A DNA stretch of 64,000 nt from Pseudorasbora parva (taxonomy: Eukaryota; Chordata; Actinopteri; Cypriniformes; Gobionidae). Positions 24,561-41,564 of the stretch are shown piece by piece; the stretch's first letter is position 1, and each line of letters begins with the position of its first letter. The stretch is taken from contig NC_090178.1 in the NCBI RefSeq assembly GCF_024679245.1, forward strand, positions 27,995,955 through 28,059,954, written 5' to 3'. Below the pieces are notes generated by a model. It was not told where the DNA came from and ran no database searches. It was given only the letters and a program-made list of their open reading frames with translations. The translations under genes and the position numbers were made by a program.

Positions 24561-24960
24561 CATTTACATTTAATCATTTAGCAGACGCTTTTATCCAAAG
24601 CGACTTACAAAAAGGGGAGAGCAATAGAAGCAACGAAACAAACAAGGCCAACAACCTGCAAGAGCTGTAAGAAGTCTCAGTTAATCGAGCACAGTACACA
24701 AACTATTTTTTTTAAATTCTTTTTTTAAGACAAACAAACAGAAATTTTAATTGGATAGTTAAGTGCTAGTCTTTATTGGTCAGGTGCAATTGGAAAAGAT
24801 GTGTCTTAAGATGTTTTTTGAAAATGGCTAGAGACTCGGCTGCACGAATTGAGATCGGCAGGTCATTCCACCAGGTGGGAACGGTCCAGGAAAAGGTCCG
24901 TGAGAGAGATTTCATGCCCCTTTGGGATCTACTACTCGAGTGCTATTAATTCAGTTTCGT
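24561..24960 (+). repeat. Widespread fish repeat (GCAGACGCTTTTATCCAAAG)
   Basis: Carries CATTTAGCAGACGCTTTTAT and CCAAAGCGACTTACAAA, followed by the partner blocks GACTCGGCTGCACGAATTGA and CATTCCACCAGGTGGGAACG. A related copy with TTGGCAGACTTTCATCCAAAGC lies at 32722-32815. Non-coding. Confidence 0.75.
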
Positions 24961-25491
24961 ACTAAGGATGGTGGAAATATAAACACTGATTTCTTAATAT
25001 CATGAATGTGATTGATCATGTTTTAATAGATCCGAAGTCAGTCCTTCGGTCCATTTTCACAGCATCGCATTCACCAGGAGAATATACGTCTGTTTTACTA
25101 ACCCTTGTACATCTTATGTCTTATGTTATATATTGTGTATTTTTAACACATGTAACACATATGCCGTCAAATTAATCGAACTGAAAATATAAAGAGTGTA
25201 AAGTTTCATTCCTGTTAATTTTATTTTTTTATGTAATTCATCCATTCATTTCTACAGCATTATAGACTACACAGTAAATAATGTAGGTTCATAAAAAAAT
25301 TGACTTTAAGGAAATGTAACTTTGAAAAAGGTTTTTTAAAAAAAAGAATGTATCCCCTATTCTGATCTAGAGAAGCATAAAAAAAGTTCAAATTAAATAA
25401 AATCATTCATAATAAAAAAAACTGATTAATGTTTCCATGTGTAGTTAAACAGTTTATAATTAAATGTACATCTTTGTGTAAATATACTCAC

Positions 25492-25570
25492 CTTCTGAGC
25501 GAAACACTTTATTGTTCCTCTTCAAAGTTGTGCAGCGGATGTGTTCACTGACAGGCCAAAATATTTCTAT
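25492..25570 (-). other. cd4-1: Candidate non-coding first exon of cd4-1
   Basis: On the minus strand the sequence CGCTCAGAAG is followed by a strong donor GTGAGTATAT (GT at 25491-25490). It lies about 3 kb upstream of the start-codon exon, in the right orientation, and a GGTTAAATAG box is about 70 bases further upstream. Mammalian CD4 also has a non-coding first exon. The upstream limit and the assignment to cd4-1 are inferred. Confidence 0.35.
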
Positions 25571-25599
25571 TTAACCTTCGTTGACGCCTCCCCTCAGTC

Positions 25600-27240
25600 T
25601 GATTGGCCTGAGAGGTAAAAAAAAAACGTCCGGTTATATACATGGGGCTGTTGAATTAAATCGATTTTGTTTTAAATATATTTGGTTATAAATTTTGCCC
25701 CTTTTTCCATAGAAAAAAGTTGTCACTTGATAATGAGTATGATAATTACTTTTTTATCCACTTTATTTCTCCCTCCAAAACATTATTGTTAGAACAACAT
25801 AATCTTTTCATCGTCATGTGACGCACAAAAAAGTTCTGAGTATTTTATCTCATTTTATTATCAAATAAAGGACAACATGTTTTCTGAAACCTTTATGTAT
25901 TCTGAACAGCCTATTTTATATATAGCCTTTTCTCTTTTTGAGGTTTATGGTTTGTTTGCCTCATCATTGTTCAACTGACTCCATTATGTCCATTTATACT
26001 TTTAAATGTCCTTGTCCTATTAGTTTATAGAGCTATTGATACGTTTTATACTCCAATCCATTTAAAAACACTTTTTTATTACCAATGAACATCCTTACCA
26101 GCACGCAACCCTCCGAGACCCGACAGAATAAACTCTATTCACTTCTGTTTCTATAAAATTTCTATTCCTCTATTCTCTTTCAGTTGTTCCATTTTCCTTA
26201 ATTTTCTGCATGAATCAGAACATATTTGGTATCGATCAGATGCCTACTCTAATATTATTAACCTGCACTTGAAACTGGAGTGTGTGCGCGGCTTCAGCAA
26301 ATATGAGGGGAATGTTACAACATATAATGACTGTACTATAAACAGATAATTCAGTGTAATTTGTATAAAAAAATTAAAAAACTGTAACCTGTACTAATGA
26401 TCTCGTTTAACATCACATACAGACTTTAACATTTTTAGCTGAACGTTCACAGATCCATTTGATTTGACAGAAAATTTGAATAAAACGTAGATTCATATTT
26501 TCTTGATTTAAATGTTATTTCATAAAAATAAAAAAAAAGTGAAACTCATTTTATTTATACTTATGCAATATGCAATTATGAGGCATATATGAAGATTAAA
26601 ATGCATTCGAATATAGATATGAATGGATTGCTTATAAAGAAGCAATGCAATGGATAAACTGAAGATTGCCGTTTCTTATATTATTAAAATAAATAAATAA
26701 ACTTCTAAAAATGGACTGATCTCATACACACTGTGTATAAGTGTGTTAACTTTATTTTTTAATGAATAAGGTTTCTCTGTCATGTAAAACTTCTACTAAA
26801 AGAGGAACTAAATCAAACCAATGCGGTTCCTTAAAGGAAAAAACTTACTGAAATGAAAGCTAAAGAATACGATATGAAGACAAACAGTGTTTAGGAAAAG
26901 AGAACAATGATTTTTCAAAAACAACGAAAGAAAAAAGTATGTCAAGTCAGCTTCTTTTTACACAGTTCTTCTCTTTAAAGCTCCTCTTCTCTTCAGATGT
27001 ATCTCTTACATTTATAGTTTCCAACTCCAAATCAAATACATCATGAGCCCAAATACATTTACTTCTTATTCTGATAATTGTATTAGATTTGCATTAAAGC
27101 ATTTCACAAGTCTTAATACACACCTATTTAAACAAGCTGCACATTTAAAAACAAAGGTTCTTCGGCCGTTCTTTGCAGCACAATGGCTTTGGCAACGAAT
27201 GCTTTTCTTAATAAGAAAATCTAAAACATGCTACAGGCTT
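25600..27240. other. Gene-free AT-rich stretch
   Basis: No exon-like frame, RNA gene or clear repeat terminus was recognised between the candidate first exon and the foldback element. Confidence 0.4.
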
Positions 27241-27242
27241 AC

Positions 27243-27705
27243 ATACTGATATCGTTGGATAGTCCTTGAAGTTCCGCAAAGAACTTTTTCTGTGTTGGTC
27301 TTAACAAAACTGCACAAAATCAATGCACTTGTGCTTTAAAGAACCCAGAAACTAATATGCTGACATGATGTACTCATAAAGATGGTTCTTCATCTCCAAA
27401 AAGGCATATGACCAACTGAAAAACATTTCAGCGTTGGTTCTTCTTAAGAAAAGCATTCTTTGCAGCACATTGGGTTTGGCAAAGAACGCTTTTCTTAAGA
27501 AGAACCAATGCCGAACGATTTTTTTAGTTGGTCATATGCATTTTTGGAGATGAAGAAACATCTTCATCTGAGTACATCATGTCAGCATATTAGTATTTGG
27601 GTTCTTTAAGGCAAAAGTGCTTTGATTTTGTCACAGTTTTGTTAAAACCTACACAAAAAAAGTTCTTTGCGGAACTTCAAAGACTATCCAACGACATGTA
27701 ACATG
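27243..27705. mobile_element. Foldback element, about 460 bp near-perfect hairpin
   Basis: The arm 27243-27465 (CGTTGGATAGTCCTTGAAGT, CCGCAAAGAACTTTTT, GCTGACATGATGTACTCA, GGCATATGACCAACTGAAAA) is mirrored by 27475-27700 with few changes. The centre near 27470 is TTCTTAAGAAAAGC-ATT / AACGCTTTTCTTAAGAAG. It has no coding capacity. A second, related TTTGCAGCACAATGGCTTTG block at about 27174 suggests an older fragment beside it. Confidence 0.8.
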
Positions 27706-29714
27706 TTTAAGAGTGAATAAAGCATCTGCCTTTAAAAGAATATCTACATTAAAGAAAAGCGAGAGAGAGAGACAGGTACGGCAGAGCATCTTTCAGCGCT
27801 GTAGGATAGGGGTGGTTTGCTAAGGGGAACCACATGAAGGTTGAAACAAACATGTTGCCTGCCTCACATCTGTGTCTGAGGTTTCACCTCTCTGTCATTC
27901 TCGCTCTTCCTGCCGTGCTCAGTTCATCTTGTTCAAAAAAATACCTTTTGCTTCATAGTTCTTTACTCCTTAGATCACTATTTTCTCTCTCTATCGCTAT
28001 CTATCTATCCATCCATCCAGATTCTCCTTGATTCTCGTTTTTCTCGTGAAGCTGAAAGGAAAGACCCATTTTAGAGGGATCCCTCATTACTCACACAGGC
28101 TGAAAAGGTGTCGAGACACCAACATAATCATTACTGAAAGAAAGCAAGCAAGAAAAGTGGGCGATTTATTTCAATATGTCCCATACAGGTTTTCGTTACG
28201 TGTTTCCCCTTCAGCAAGTCATTTCTGTGTTCTTGAAGAAGATAACTGATATTGTCTTCAGCTCCCACACATTTTACCTTATAGCTTGTATGAAGGACTT
28301 TTTGAGGCAAATAATCAACACTTTATCTGAAATCTTTGCCTGTTTTGCTAAAATTAGCAATAACTGTGTGCGTATATTGTGAGAGAATCGCCATGGCTGC
28401 GTGACTAACAGGGGATCCCTCCAGATATTACATTTCAGAAACGTTTAGTGATTCACACACGTCTGCTTAAGACTGTGGGCCGTAGGAAATGTTGAAGAAG
28501 TCTGAGGAGTGCAGAGTGCTGAGGAAGGCTAAGATGGACGCCACATAGCTTCTGGTTTTCTAGAAGTGTTTCACGTGGTGAACAGGCTGTTTTGGAAAAG
28601 CGAGTGGAAATAACATAGAAAGACAAATTGTATTTTTTTTTTTTTCATTCTTGAGTTGTCAGTTACAAACCTCCTCCATTAAATGAAGTCCTGTAGGTTT
28701 GAAATGCAAGTAATGCTAAATGTCAGTGGAAAGAGATGTCGAGAGAATGAGAGATTACTGACATTTGCTCTGAGGCTTACAAAAAAGTTTATTTTTAGAT
28801 TAATGTACAGAAGATTAGATCATATTTTAGACTGTACATTTCGAAACCTCAGAGTATAGATAATGATTCTGTTCCATTGCGTAATTTGTGCGTTCACGCC
28901 ATTTTATTTCTTGCACGTTGCGGTTTTCTGTTGATGGGCTTATGGGTAAATGGCCCTTCCTATGAATGTATTTGGGTATTTTCAGAGAAATGTTTAAAAA
29001 AAATCATACATATTTTCAGAAATCTGCCATCTGTAACATCATTTCCTACTCATTTTTGTTTTGAAGTAGCGTTCCTCTGAATGTAAAATTTATATTTAAA
29101 AAAAATTGTGGCTGTCATACATTTCACATCTGGTTAAGATGATGCTTGTTTACTGCATTGATGGAATGAATCACCTGACATCCCCAGTGTCTTCTAAAAG
29201 AGGAGTTAAAAAATATTTAACATTTAAAAAACAGCCTATTGGATGACCATCCATAAAGTCAGATTTGATGTTTTATTTCTTGTGAATTACATTTTCTGTT
29301 CCAGAATGAAACGAACGGTCAGGTTGGAAAACACTCTGACAAAATGTGTGGTATGTGTGTGGGACAAAGCTGAAGTGAGAGGATGAGAAACAGAGAAAAA
29401 TGTCTGTATGACACACTTTGTGAAAGAGGGAATCCTGCTCTCATTATGAAAATGGCTCCCTCCTTCATAACAGCAGCACTCTAACACCAAAATCAAACAC
29501 AGATTCACTCTCTATTTTTAACTTGTTAAGGTCACCGTTTCACACTCACATGCTGCAGTAATGAAAATGAAGGGTCGCACCCATTGTGATGTAACACTGG
29601 ACCACTCAAAAAGGTTTCCTTAACTTTTAAAACACAATAATCATATTCATTTAATACCTCCATCCCATGCAAAATCTATGAAACACATACTTGCTCTGGA
29701 ATCAGGATGCTGAC
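27706..29714. other. Gene-free stretch
   Basis: Short open frames only; none has splice-consistent borders or a recognisable product. Confidence 0.4.
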
Positions 29715-29715
29715 T

Positions 29716-30021
29716 TAAAGGGATAGTTTACTCCAAAATAAACATTTTGTTACTTACTCATGCTCAAATTTTTCTAAAACTGTTTGTTTCTTCTGCTGAA
29801 CACAACAAAAAAAAGATATTTTGAAGAATATGGGTAAACAAGCAGTTGACGGTAGCCATTATTGTATAGAAATAACAATATTATGAAAGTCAATGAAGCC
29901 CATCAACTGTTTGGTGTCCGACATTCTTCTTCTTTTGTGTTCAGCATAAGAAAGAAATTTATACAGGTTTGGAACAATTTAAGGTTGAGATTTGTCATTT
30001 TTGGGTGAACTATCCCTTTAA
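29716..30021. mobile_element. Miniature DNA element (AAAGGGATAGTTTAC type)
   Basis: Left end TTAAAGGGATAGTTTACTCC, right end GGGTGAACTATCCCTTTAA: inverted termini of about 20 bp. The interior holds inverted blocks (TTCTTCTGCTGAACACAA / TTTTGTGTTCAGCATAAG). It is non-coding. Relatives are at 48605-48950 and 51674-52369, and end fragments at 37683-37815 and 61150-61196. Confidence 0.85.
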
Positions 30022-30479
30022 TGATTTACTGACTTTTTTTTTGTCATTTACAGTCAAAGAAGGATTCTGGACTGAATTCTCAGAACAACAAGAGAGCCGG
30101 TGATCTTATTTAAAAGTACATAAAATATCGTAAACTTATCATAACTTTCATTATATTGATAATACATAATGACTCTATCTATCCAATGACTCTAGCTTCT
30201 GAAATAAGTAACATAAGGATTTAAATTAAAGCTCTAAAAAATTTACATCATTGTGCCGTTAACTACTCTTTCTACACAGTTGTCCGACTGATTCCTTTGA
30301 TTCATGTTGATTCCTTAAATTTAGAGTACAAACATCTGCTGAGTGCTGACTGCACTTTATTTAATGAAGGAGTGCCATTATATTAAAGATTATTTATGTG
30401 TGGCACATTACTTATGTACGTTGTCCAAACTCTTCATAAGATGACAATCTGCATGTATGCACAACTGGTTTTAAGCCAT

Positions 30480-31230
30480 ATATATATATATATATATTGC
30501 TGTGTGTCAGTAGGAAATATCAGTTTACATTTCCAAACATTCTTTTTGCCATAAATTGTAATAATGGAGTGAGATTTGTGTATGCACACAAACACAACAA
30601 GTCTGACAACAGCAGGTACGTTCCACACGGAGATCTGGTCTCACCATCATCAAGTCCATCTGGGATTACATGAACAAACAGAAAAAACTGAAACAGACTA
30701 AATCCACAAGAACTGCGGCAACGTCTCCAAGATGCCTAAAGAAACCGTCCTGGAAAGCTACAGTACTTGCGTAAAGGATGCTTTTGAAAATAATATCATA
30801 AATAGATTTGTTATCAATTCATTTCTATTAACTAAATCAAATCAGTATTTAATGTGACCACCCTTTGCGTTTGAAACAGCTTTTGTCCTAGCTACACTTG
30901 CACATCATTTTTCAGGTAGCTTTGCAGGATGGTTTCTTAAGCATCTGAAAACGTTGCAGCAGTCATGGATTTAGTCCGTCTCAGTTGTTCTGTTTCTTCA
31001 TGTAATCCCATACGGACTTGATGATGGTGAGATCAGATCTCTGTGTGGAACACACCGGCTTTTGTAAGACTCCTTGTGCAAAATCAAACTGGATTATTAC
31101 GAAATAAAGGTAAAAGCAATGTTTGGAAATGTAAACTGATATTTCCTACTGACACACACACTCTACAGCAAAACATTTTTTTGTGTGTGCGAAAAAATGT
31201 ACATGCCTAAGACTTTTGCACAGTACTGAA
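30480..31230. mobile_element. Tc1/mariner-derived foldback element
   Basis: Inverted blocks: GTCAGTAGGAAATATCAGTT (about 30507) with AACTGATATTTCCTACTGAC (about 31134), and CCACACGGAGATCTGGTCTC (about 30622) with GAGATCAGATCTCTGTGTGG (about 31030). The right end CCTAAGACTTTTGCACAGTA is a typical Tc1-type terminus. The left terminus has been replaced by a short (TA)n run at 30479-30499. No transposase remains. Confidence 0.7.
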
Positions 31231-31587
31231 TATAACATACATTATAGATAATGGCTAATGGCTTATTATAATTTTTTTTATTAAAAAATAAGCTGTTTTG
31301 CATGATGCATTACCCATTGTAATGCATTTGGTATACACAATGTGTGCACAAACAGCTTATGCTTGATTTAATGATTGTGCTCATTTAATACATTCATTGT
31401 GCTAGTGTATGTCTTGAAGCATTTTGTCCTCCACTTCAGAGTTGTGTTTCTATCTCTGAACAAGTGCCGCTCCTCACTCTATCTCTATACCGGCCGCTGC
31501 ATTAAACAGCAAACGACTTATAATCTGTTGTTTTATGCTGTTATTATTAATACTGCTGTATTTATAACCACAAAAAAACAATAGTTG

Positions 31588-31765
31588 GGATAACACTTTA
31601 TTTTAAGGTGACGTAGTTACAAGCTATATGTAATTACTATAGTAATAACAGTAAATTACGCATAATTAAAAGGAACTAAAACAAACCCTAAACCTATAAG
31701 CACATGTCATTTGTTAAATTATTGTGTAATTACACATGAACAATGTCACCTCAAAAGAAAGTGTA
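31588..31765. mobile_element. Miniature DNA element with AACACTTTATTTTAAGGTG end
   Basis: Left end AACACTTTATTTTAAGGTGA is mirrored near 31748 by TCACCTCAAAAGAAAGTG. The interior is AT-rich and non-coding. Confidence 0.6.
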
Positions 31766-31769
31766 GCCC

Positions 31770-34549
31770 TAAGTGATTTTTTTTTTTTTTTTTTAAGTCA
31801 ATAGTGTATCTGGTATTTTTTCACTGTGTGCTGAGGTCAAAAGCATTCTTGATGTGTTGAATTTTGGAAAGATGTTTTGATGATAGATTTGCATGTAAAC
31901 TTTTTTTTTTTAATTGTACATCTGGCCATGACACCACAAGACAAAGTCGCCAAAATCTAATAAAGCTCTTACAGTACAGCTGTCTCTATACATGCCGCTA
32001 GCAGGAGAATAGGTTATTGTTGCATAAAGTCAGTGTATATCTGTAAAGTCATATGCATGAATGATATTTTCAGACTACAATTAGCATGACATTAAAAGCA
32101 TGTAAGATGACCATACCCTGCCATTTGCGAGTAAATTGCTATAACCTGATAAATCTACATGACATCTTCGACATGCTTGCATGCTTTACTACGTTTTATT
32201 CGCCTGATGGAACGCAATGTGTTGGACCCTTGAATAAAATCCTTATATTGATGTTATCACGTCGGATACAGACCTACTTTTATGTTTTGTTTGTGATTTG
32301 CCTCAACGATCCACAAACAAAACCAGATCTTTAACGAAAAGTCAGCGATGTCTGCCAGTGACGCACAGTTGCTTTTTTATGATCTGTTTGTATTTCTATC
32401 GTAACTCATTTTCCCTGGAGAACACAAAGTGGCCTCAGAACGTTATTTGGACACCTAAACCACACTTTAAAACATGAATACCATTGCACTAGATAACAAA
32501 ATATCACATTAAATGGCATTTATATTGTGTTTTTTTTTAATTAGTTATTTTAAGTGATAAAACTATAGATTTACATGTTCAAATGAAGATTAAACAAGTG
32601 TTTGGATACGTTTGGATTTTTAGACGAGTTAATGTGATGAGCTACACCTGTGGTTACTCTGGTTGGACACCTGACTTCGTACATCCACTAAAAAGCCTCT
32701 CAATAGCAATGTTGAATGTGTACATTTGGCAGACTTTCATCCAAAGCAACTTGCATTGCATTCAATTGCATTTTATCAGGTTCATGCAGCTCCTCCATGG
32801 GAATCAAGCCTTGTTTGAGCTACAAGAATCAGAACAGTTAGTTAATGAGGAAAGCTCTAGCCGCATTTTTTATGCAGATGCCGCTTGCATTGATATTTTG
32901 TATCTAATGCAATGACATTCATTTTTAAGTGCTCACAGTATAGAAAACATTATGATAAACTGTAGTTAATGTGGACGGATTTCCATTAGTAAAATTGGGT
33001 GAAGGATCAGAGGGAGTCTATTAAGATAATTCCTAGTGCAAAAGCTGTCAACATTCTTCTTTTCCTGCACAGACAGCAACAAACAGAGAAAGGCCAGCAT
33101 TTTAGAGAAACCCGTACCTTAAAATTTTGAAACAATATATCTAGTAAGTGATACAGGTATACTAGTTACTTGAGCAAAAAAAATTCCATTTAAATGTAAA
33201 AATTGTCAAATTTTGTGAATTACGTTTATGAAATTTTGCTGTTTCTGTTCACTATTACCTAAATGTAAAACATAAATAAATAAATCACTTTTATGTATCT
33301 CAATGACCTCAAATAATTAAAAGTAAGCAAATACAAAAGTATTCAATCGGACCGTGAACAGTACATACGACACAAGACTGTTCACAAACCAAAGTTCAGC
33401 TAATCACACAAGACTATAAAACACTAAACCTGAACACTACTTAAAGTATTTGATTTAATCTTCACCCAGTTTATAAGAGTTTGTCTGTCGACAACAAACA
33501 ATATTTGAAGTAATGGTCTGTATTGAGGCCTTGGCCTACAGAAAAATTAGTATTAAACACAAGTGACTTAACACGAAGCTTAATATCTGGTAATATTCTG
33601 CAAAGTGAAAACTAACACGTTTAAATATTGTATGTCTTCAACAATTTGTAACAACATAACAAATACACATTGACACACACAATAATTTAGTATGCAGTAA
33701 GACTTTCAGAAAGAAAGAAAAAAACAACCCCAAACATTTAGTATAGACTACTATGTCTGTATATCAATACATCTAACAATGTTTTTTCTAATGGTTGTTA
33801 TCATCCAGTTATTACACTTATTAATCATTCAGTAGGCTACCATGATTACTACAGACAGCACACCAAAAAACGTCAGCTCTGCATCCGAAACCATCGCGCA
33901 AAACTTCACACTACGATGCAATTTTAAAACATTAGGCTAGGACCACCATATTATTTTAATGAACAAAACAAGCTGCTTGTAAAAATCATTCACTAACAAA
34001 CACCTCTCTACCACTGTCATTTTGTAAGAAATATTGAAAAGCTCATTGTTTGTGTCAGAGATTTAGCTGAAGACAAAACACCATAGGCTTTATAGCCTAC
34101 GTGAAAACACATAGGCTATTAGACATGCAGACTAATAATTTGAAACAAACAGCATTTTGTGTTTGCCATAGTAAAAGAACAATACTTACAGTTATGATGA
34201 AATGAGAGAGTGTGTGTGTTCTGTTCAGCATCTCAGAGCTACACTGACATTTTCTTTCAAACACACTCAGTCACACATACTGGGCAGGAAACTGCAACGT
34301 GATTAGCGCACCTCTATGCTCGCTCATGTGTCTGTGTCGCATTCCTTTGTTTTTACTTTGACAGTTCAGTTTTAACCTCTATATCAGTGCCACACATCAT
34401 TTATCACACCAAAGGCCTTCCGTCAGCATCAGCGAGCCTTTACTAGAGCTCCTTTCTCTTGCATTATTTAAAAAATTAAGCTGGACAATCGATTAATCAC
34501 ATCCAAAATAAAAGTTTTTAAGTTTTTAGAAGTTTTTAAAAGTGTTTAC

Positions 34550-34550
<1 letters not shown>
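31770..34550. other. Gene-free stretch between the two cd4 genes
   Basis: No coding exon found. It holds a copy of the CCAAAGC fish repeat at about 32722-32815. On the minus strand near 34190 the sequence CATAACT is followed by GTAAGTATT, a strong isolated splice donor that could belong to an unmapped leader exon; nothing else supports it. Confidence 0.4.

Positions 34551-34551
<1 letters not shown>

Positions 34552-34618
<67 letters not shown>
34552..34618. repeat. (AT)n microsatellite
   Basis: Pure TA/AT dinucleotides over about 65 bases. Confidence 0.97.
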
Positions 34619-34620
<2 letters not shown>

Positions 34621-34977
34621 TACACGCACACAGTACACACACATCTATTATATAAACAGTAAACACAAACTTTTATTTTGGCTGCCATTAATCGATTGCT
34701 CAGCAGTAATTATTTTATACAGTGCATTTTTATGTTAGCTTACACCAAAACACTGACTCGCTTTTGTACTTACTATCAGATTAATGTTATTCATATGAAA
34801 GTATGGTTTATTAACTGTTGTATTACATAAATAAGAAACATATGAGTGATTTGTTCTGTTTGTATTGAGATCTGCGAACAGCTGTGCATGTTTGGACACC
34901 TGTGAACTAAAACAATTCCAGCTGCACCAGTTTAATTCTGCTCATTAAAGCTATAGCATATGTGGGGAAATGCACAC

Positions 34978-35252
34978 ACACACGTCTGGTTCACTATCTT
35001 TGTGGGGACTCACCATAGACGTAATGGTTTTTATACTGTACAAACTGTACATTCTATCCCCCTACACTGCCCCTACCCCTAAACCTACCCATCACAGGAA
35101 ACAGTCTGCATTTTTACTTTCTCAGAAAAACTCATCCTGTATGATTTATAAGCCTTTTGAAAAGTGGGGACTGCTAACTGGTCCCCACAATTTAGGTGAT
35201 CTCAGGTTTTACTATGCTTATGGGGACATTTGGTCCCCACAAAGTAATATAA
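34978..35252 (+). repeat. Dispersed fish repeat with TGGGGAC blocks, second copy
   Basis: Contains GGGGACTCACCATAGACGTA, ATTCTATCCCCCTACACTGC and GGGGACATTTGGTCCCCACA. It is the opposite-orientation relative of 14161-14412 and, like it, sits directly beside a long dinucleotide array. Confidence 0.75.
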
Positions 35253-35264
35253 ACACACACAGGG

Positions 35265-35413
<149 letters not shown>

Positions 35414-35599
35414 AGCCCACACATTGTACAAGCATGTTAAAATAATATTCACATTTTATTTTTGAAAGACAGACTTCTGAATCAACATTCTTGTTATTCA
35501 AAAAGTACATATGTGGAAACATTTATATTACATACATGGTTTGATTTAAAAGTACAATAACCATTGCATAATCATTCATCTGCAGCAAAAAGTGCATGT

Positions 35600-35605
35600 T
35601 TTATT
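35600..35605 (-). terminator. cd4-2: Probable polyadenylation signal of cd4-2
   Basis: AATAAA on the minus strand (TTTATT on plus), 67 bases past the cd4-2 stop codon. A second AATAAA lies near 35455 just before the GA array; either could be used. Confidence 0.5.
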
Positions 35606-35671
35606 TGTTGGCATCATTAAGCAATATGCATATTTAAAAGCACAGGTCCAGCGTTGCATGGTTTTCTGTTC

Positions 35672-39980
<4,309 letters not shown>

Positions 39981-40309
39981 TCTGTTCCTTTTTCTAAAAA
40001 AAAATATATATATATATTTTTAAAAAATTATAAATACATTTTTTCTTGAAAAAATCCTATCAGATAAATGTTTGTATATGAAAAGAGGCCAATGCTTTTA
40101 TAACAAAACAAAAAAGAGCAAACAGGAAAACAAAATGTGGCTGTGAGCCAGAAGAGCAACTGCTTTTTTCATATTCCCTCTTAAACTCATTTCTTTCTCA
40201 GTAAATGTTTAACTGATTAAAAATTTGAGTCATTTGAGATAAATATCAGACACTCGAATTACTATCAAGTTAAACAGCAAAAATATGCCTCCAAAATGTA
40301 CATATAATA

Positions 40310-40385
40310 ACAATAATAATAATAATAATAAATTTTATTTATAATGCACTTTATATTAAACAAAATCTCAATATCACATTGGTAG
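40310..40385 (-). repeat. L2 LINE 3'-end fragment, inverted
   Basis: (AAT)n followed by TTTATTTATAATGCACTTTA and TATTAAACAAAAT is the reverse complement of the L2 tail at 12125-12180. Only the last 75 bases are present. Confidence 0.8.
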
Positions 40386-40925
40386 ACAGGACAAGCAATA
40401 TATATATTTTTTCTTTTAAGCTTTACGATGTAAAGTAACATACAACATACATTTCTAGTAGAGTAGCCTATGGTGCAAATGAGTATTTCTATTTCAATCT
40501 GCTGTTATTATTACAGATTATTGTTATTGCATGTTATGAACAGCTGACAAAGTTTAATAAATCCGGCAAATCTTGTAATCGTTTATTACGTTAGATTTTT
40601 TAAAATATATATTTTATTACATTCATTAGTGTAGGCCAAAGTAAGTCAGTCCTTACTTTTATATGACGATACACTTAATATTAAAATTAATTTGAATGTT
40701 AAAAAAACATTCAAATTAATTAAAAGTCTACCAAGGAAATGTATAGAAAAACAGAAAATACAAAAATTATAAATGAGCATTATGATCGTGTTAAATAAAA
40801 TCCTCTTTTAGTTGTTAAACACGAAACCTGTATTTCAACAAAAAAACGTTTTTGTTTTTTTTTGCGTATGCAAGACAAGTTGGGTAATATATGTAATCGT
40901 TGAAAGCTCTGCTGTTTATACTCAC

Positions 40926-41050
40926 GTTTAAATGCTGTTGGTTTAGTAGACAAAGTTTAAAAGAAGTTCTGAGCCTTTAGTCCAACTGGCAAAAAACAGG
41001 CGATACGAAAACCTGAACAAGAAACTGAACTGAGGTGGAGAGCGGAAGAA
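40926..41050 (-). other. cd4-2: Candidate non-coding first exon of cd4-2
   Basis: On the minus strand CAGCATTTAAAC is followed by the donor GTGAGTATA (GT at 40925-40924). A matching acceptor, TTTTTTTTTAG ending at 39994, lies 13 bases before the ATG at 39980. The intron would be about 930 bases. The upstream limit is a guess. Confidence 0.45.
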
Positions 41051-41059
41051 AATGCTTTT

Positions 41060-41560
41060 TGTCTTTTTTTTTTTTTGAGAGCAACAACCAATGTAGGGCA
41101 GAAAACGCCTCTCACATGCACTTCTCAGAGGGAATCCTTAGAATTATTTGAGAATTAAGCTTACAAGGGTCACAACGTAATATTACATATATATTAAAGA
41201 ATCAATACTAGTATTTTATAGCTAAACTAACAGGCCTAAATATCACAGGCCTATGCACTTTGATGTTTCAGTTCAGACGACGCTTGTAAATGATACGCTG
41301 TGTAGGTAGATTCACAAGATACAAAGAGCTTTGGCTTTGTAATGAAAGCATCAAGGCAAACGACGATTTAACTTTCCTTTGTTCAACAGATTTGTTTGTG
41401 TCGTTTATTCATTTTTACACTTTATTATGTTTAATTAATTACTTACATTTATCAACCTTTGCACTTTCAGTTTGTTCCTTCCTAAAGTGTTATGATTAAT
41501 ACTGCTGACTGCATTTGGTAGAAAGATCCTTTATACACACCCATAATCACAAAACACAGA
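41060..41560. other. Intergenic stretch between cd4-2 and usp5
   Basis: Probable cd4-2 promoter side plus AT-rich spacer. No gene seen. Confidence 0.4.
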
Positions 41561-41564
41561 GTCA

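Noticed and set aside
32583..32915. 110-codon plus-strand frame
   Set aside because: It overlaps a copy of the CCAAAGC fish repeat, has no splice context and no recognisable domain.
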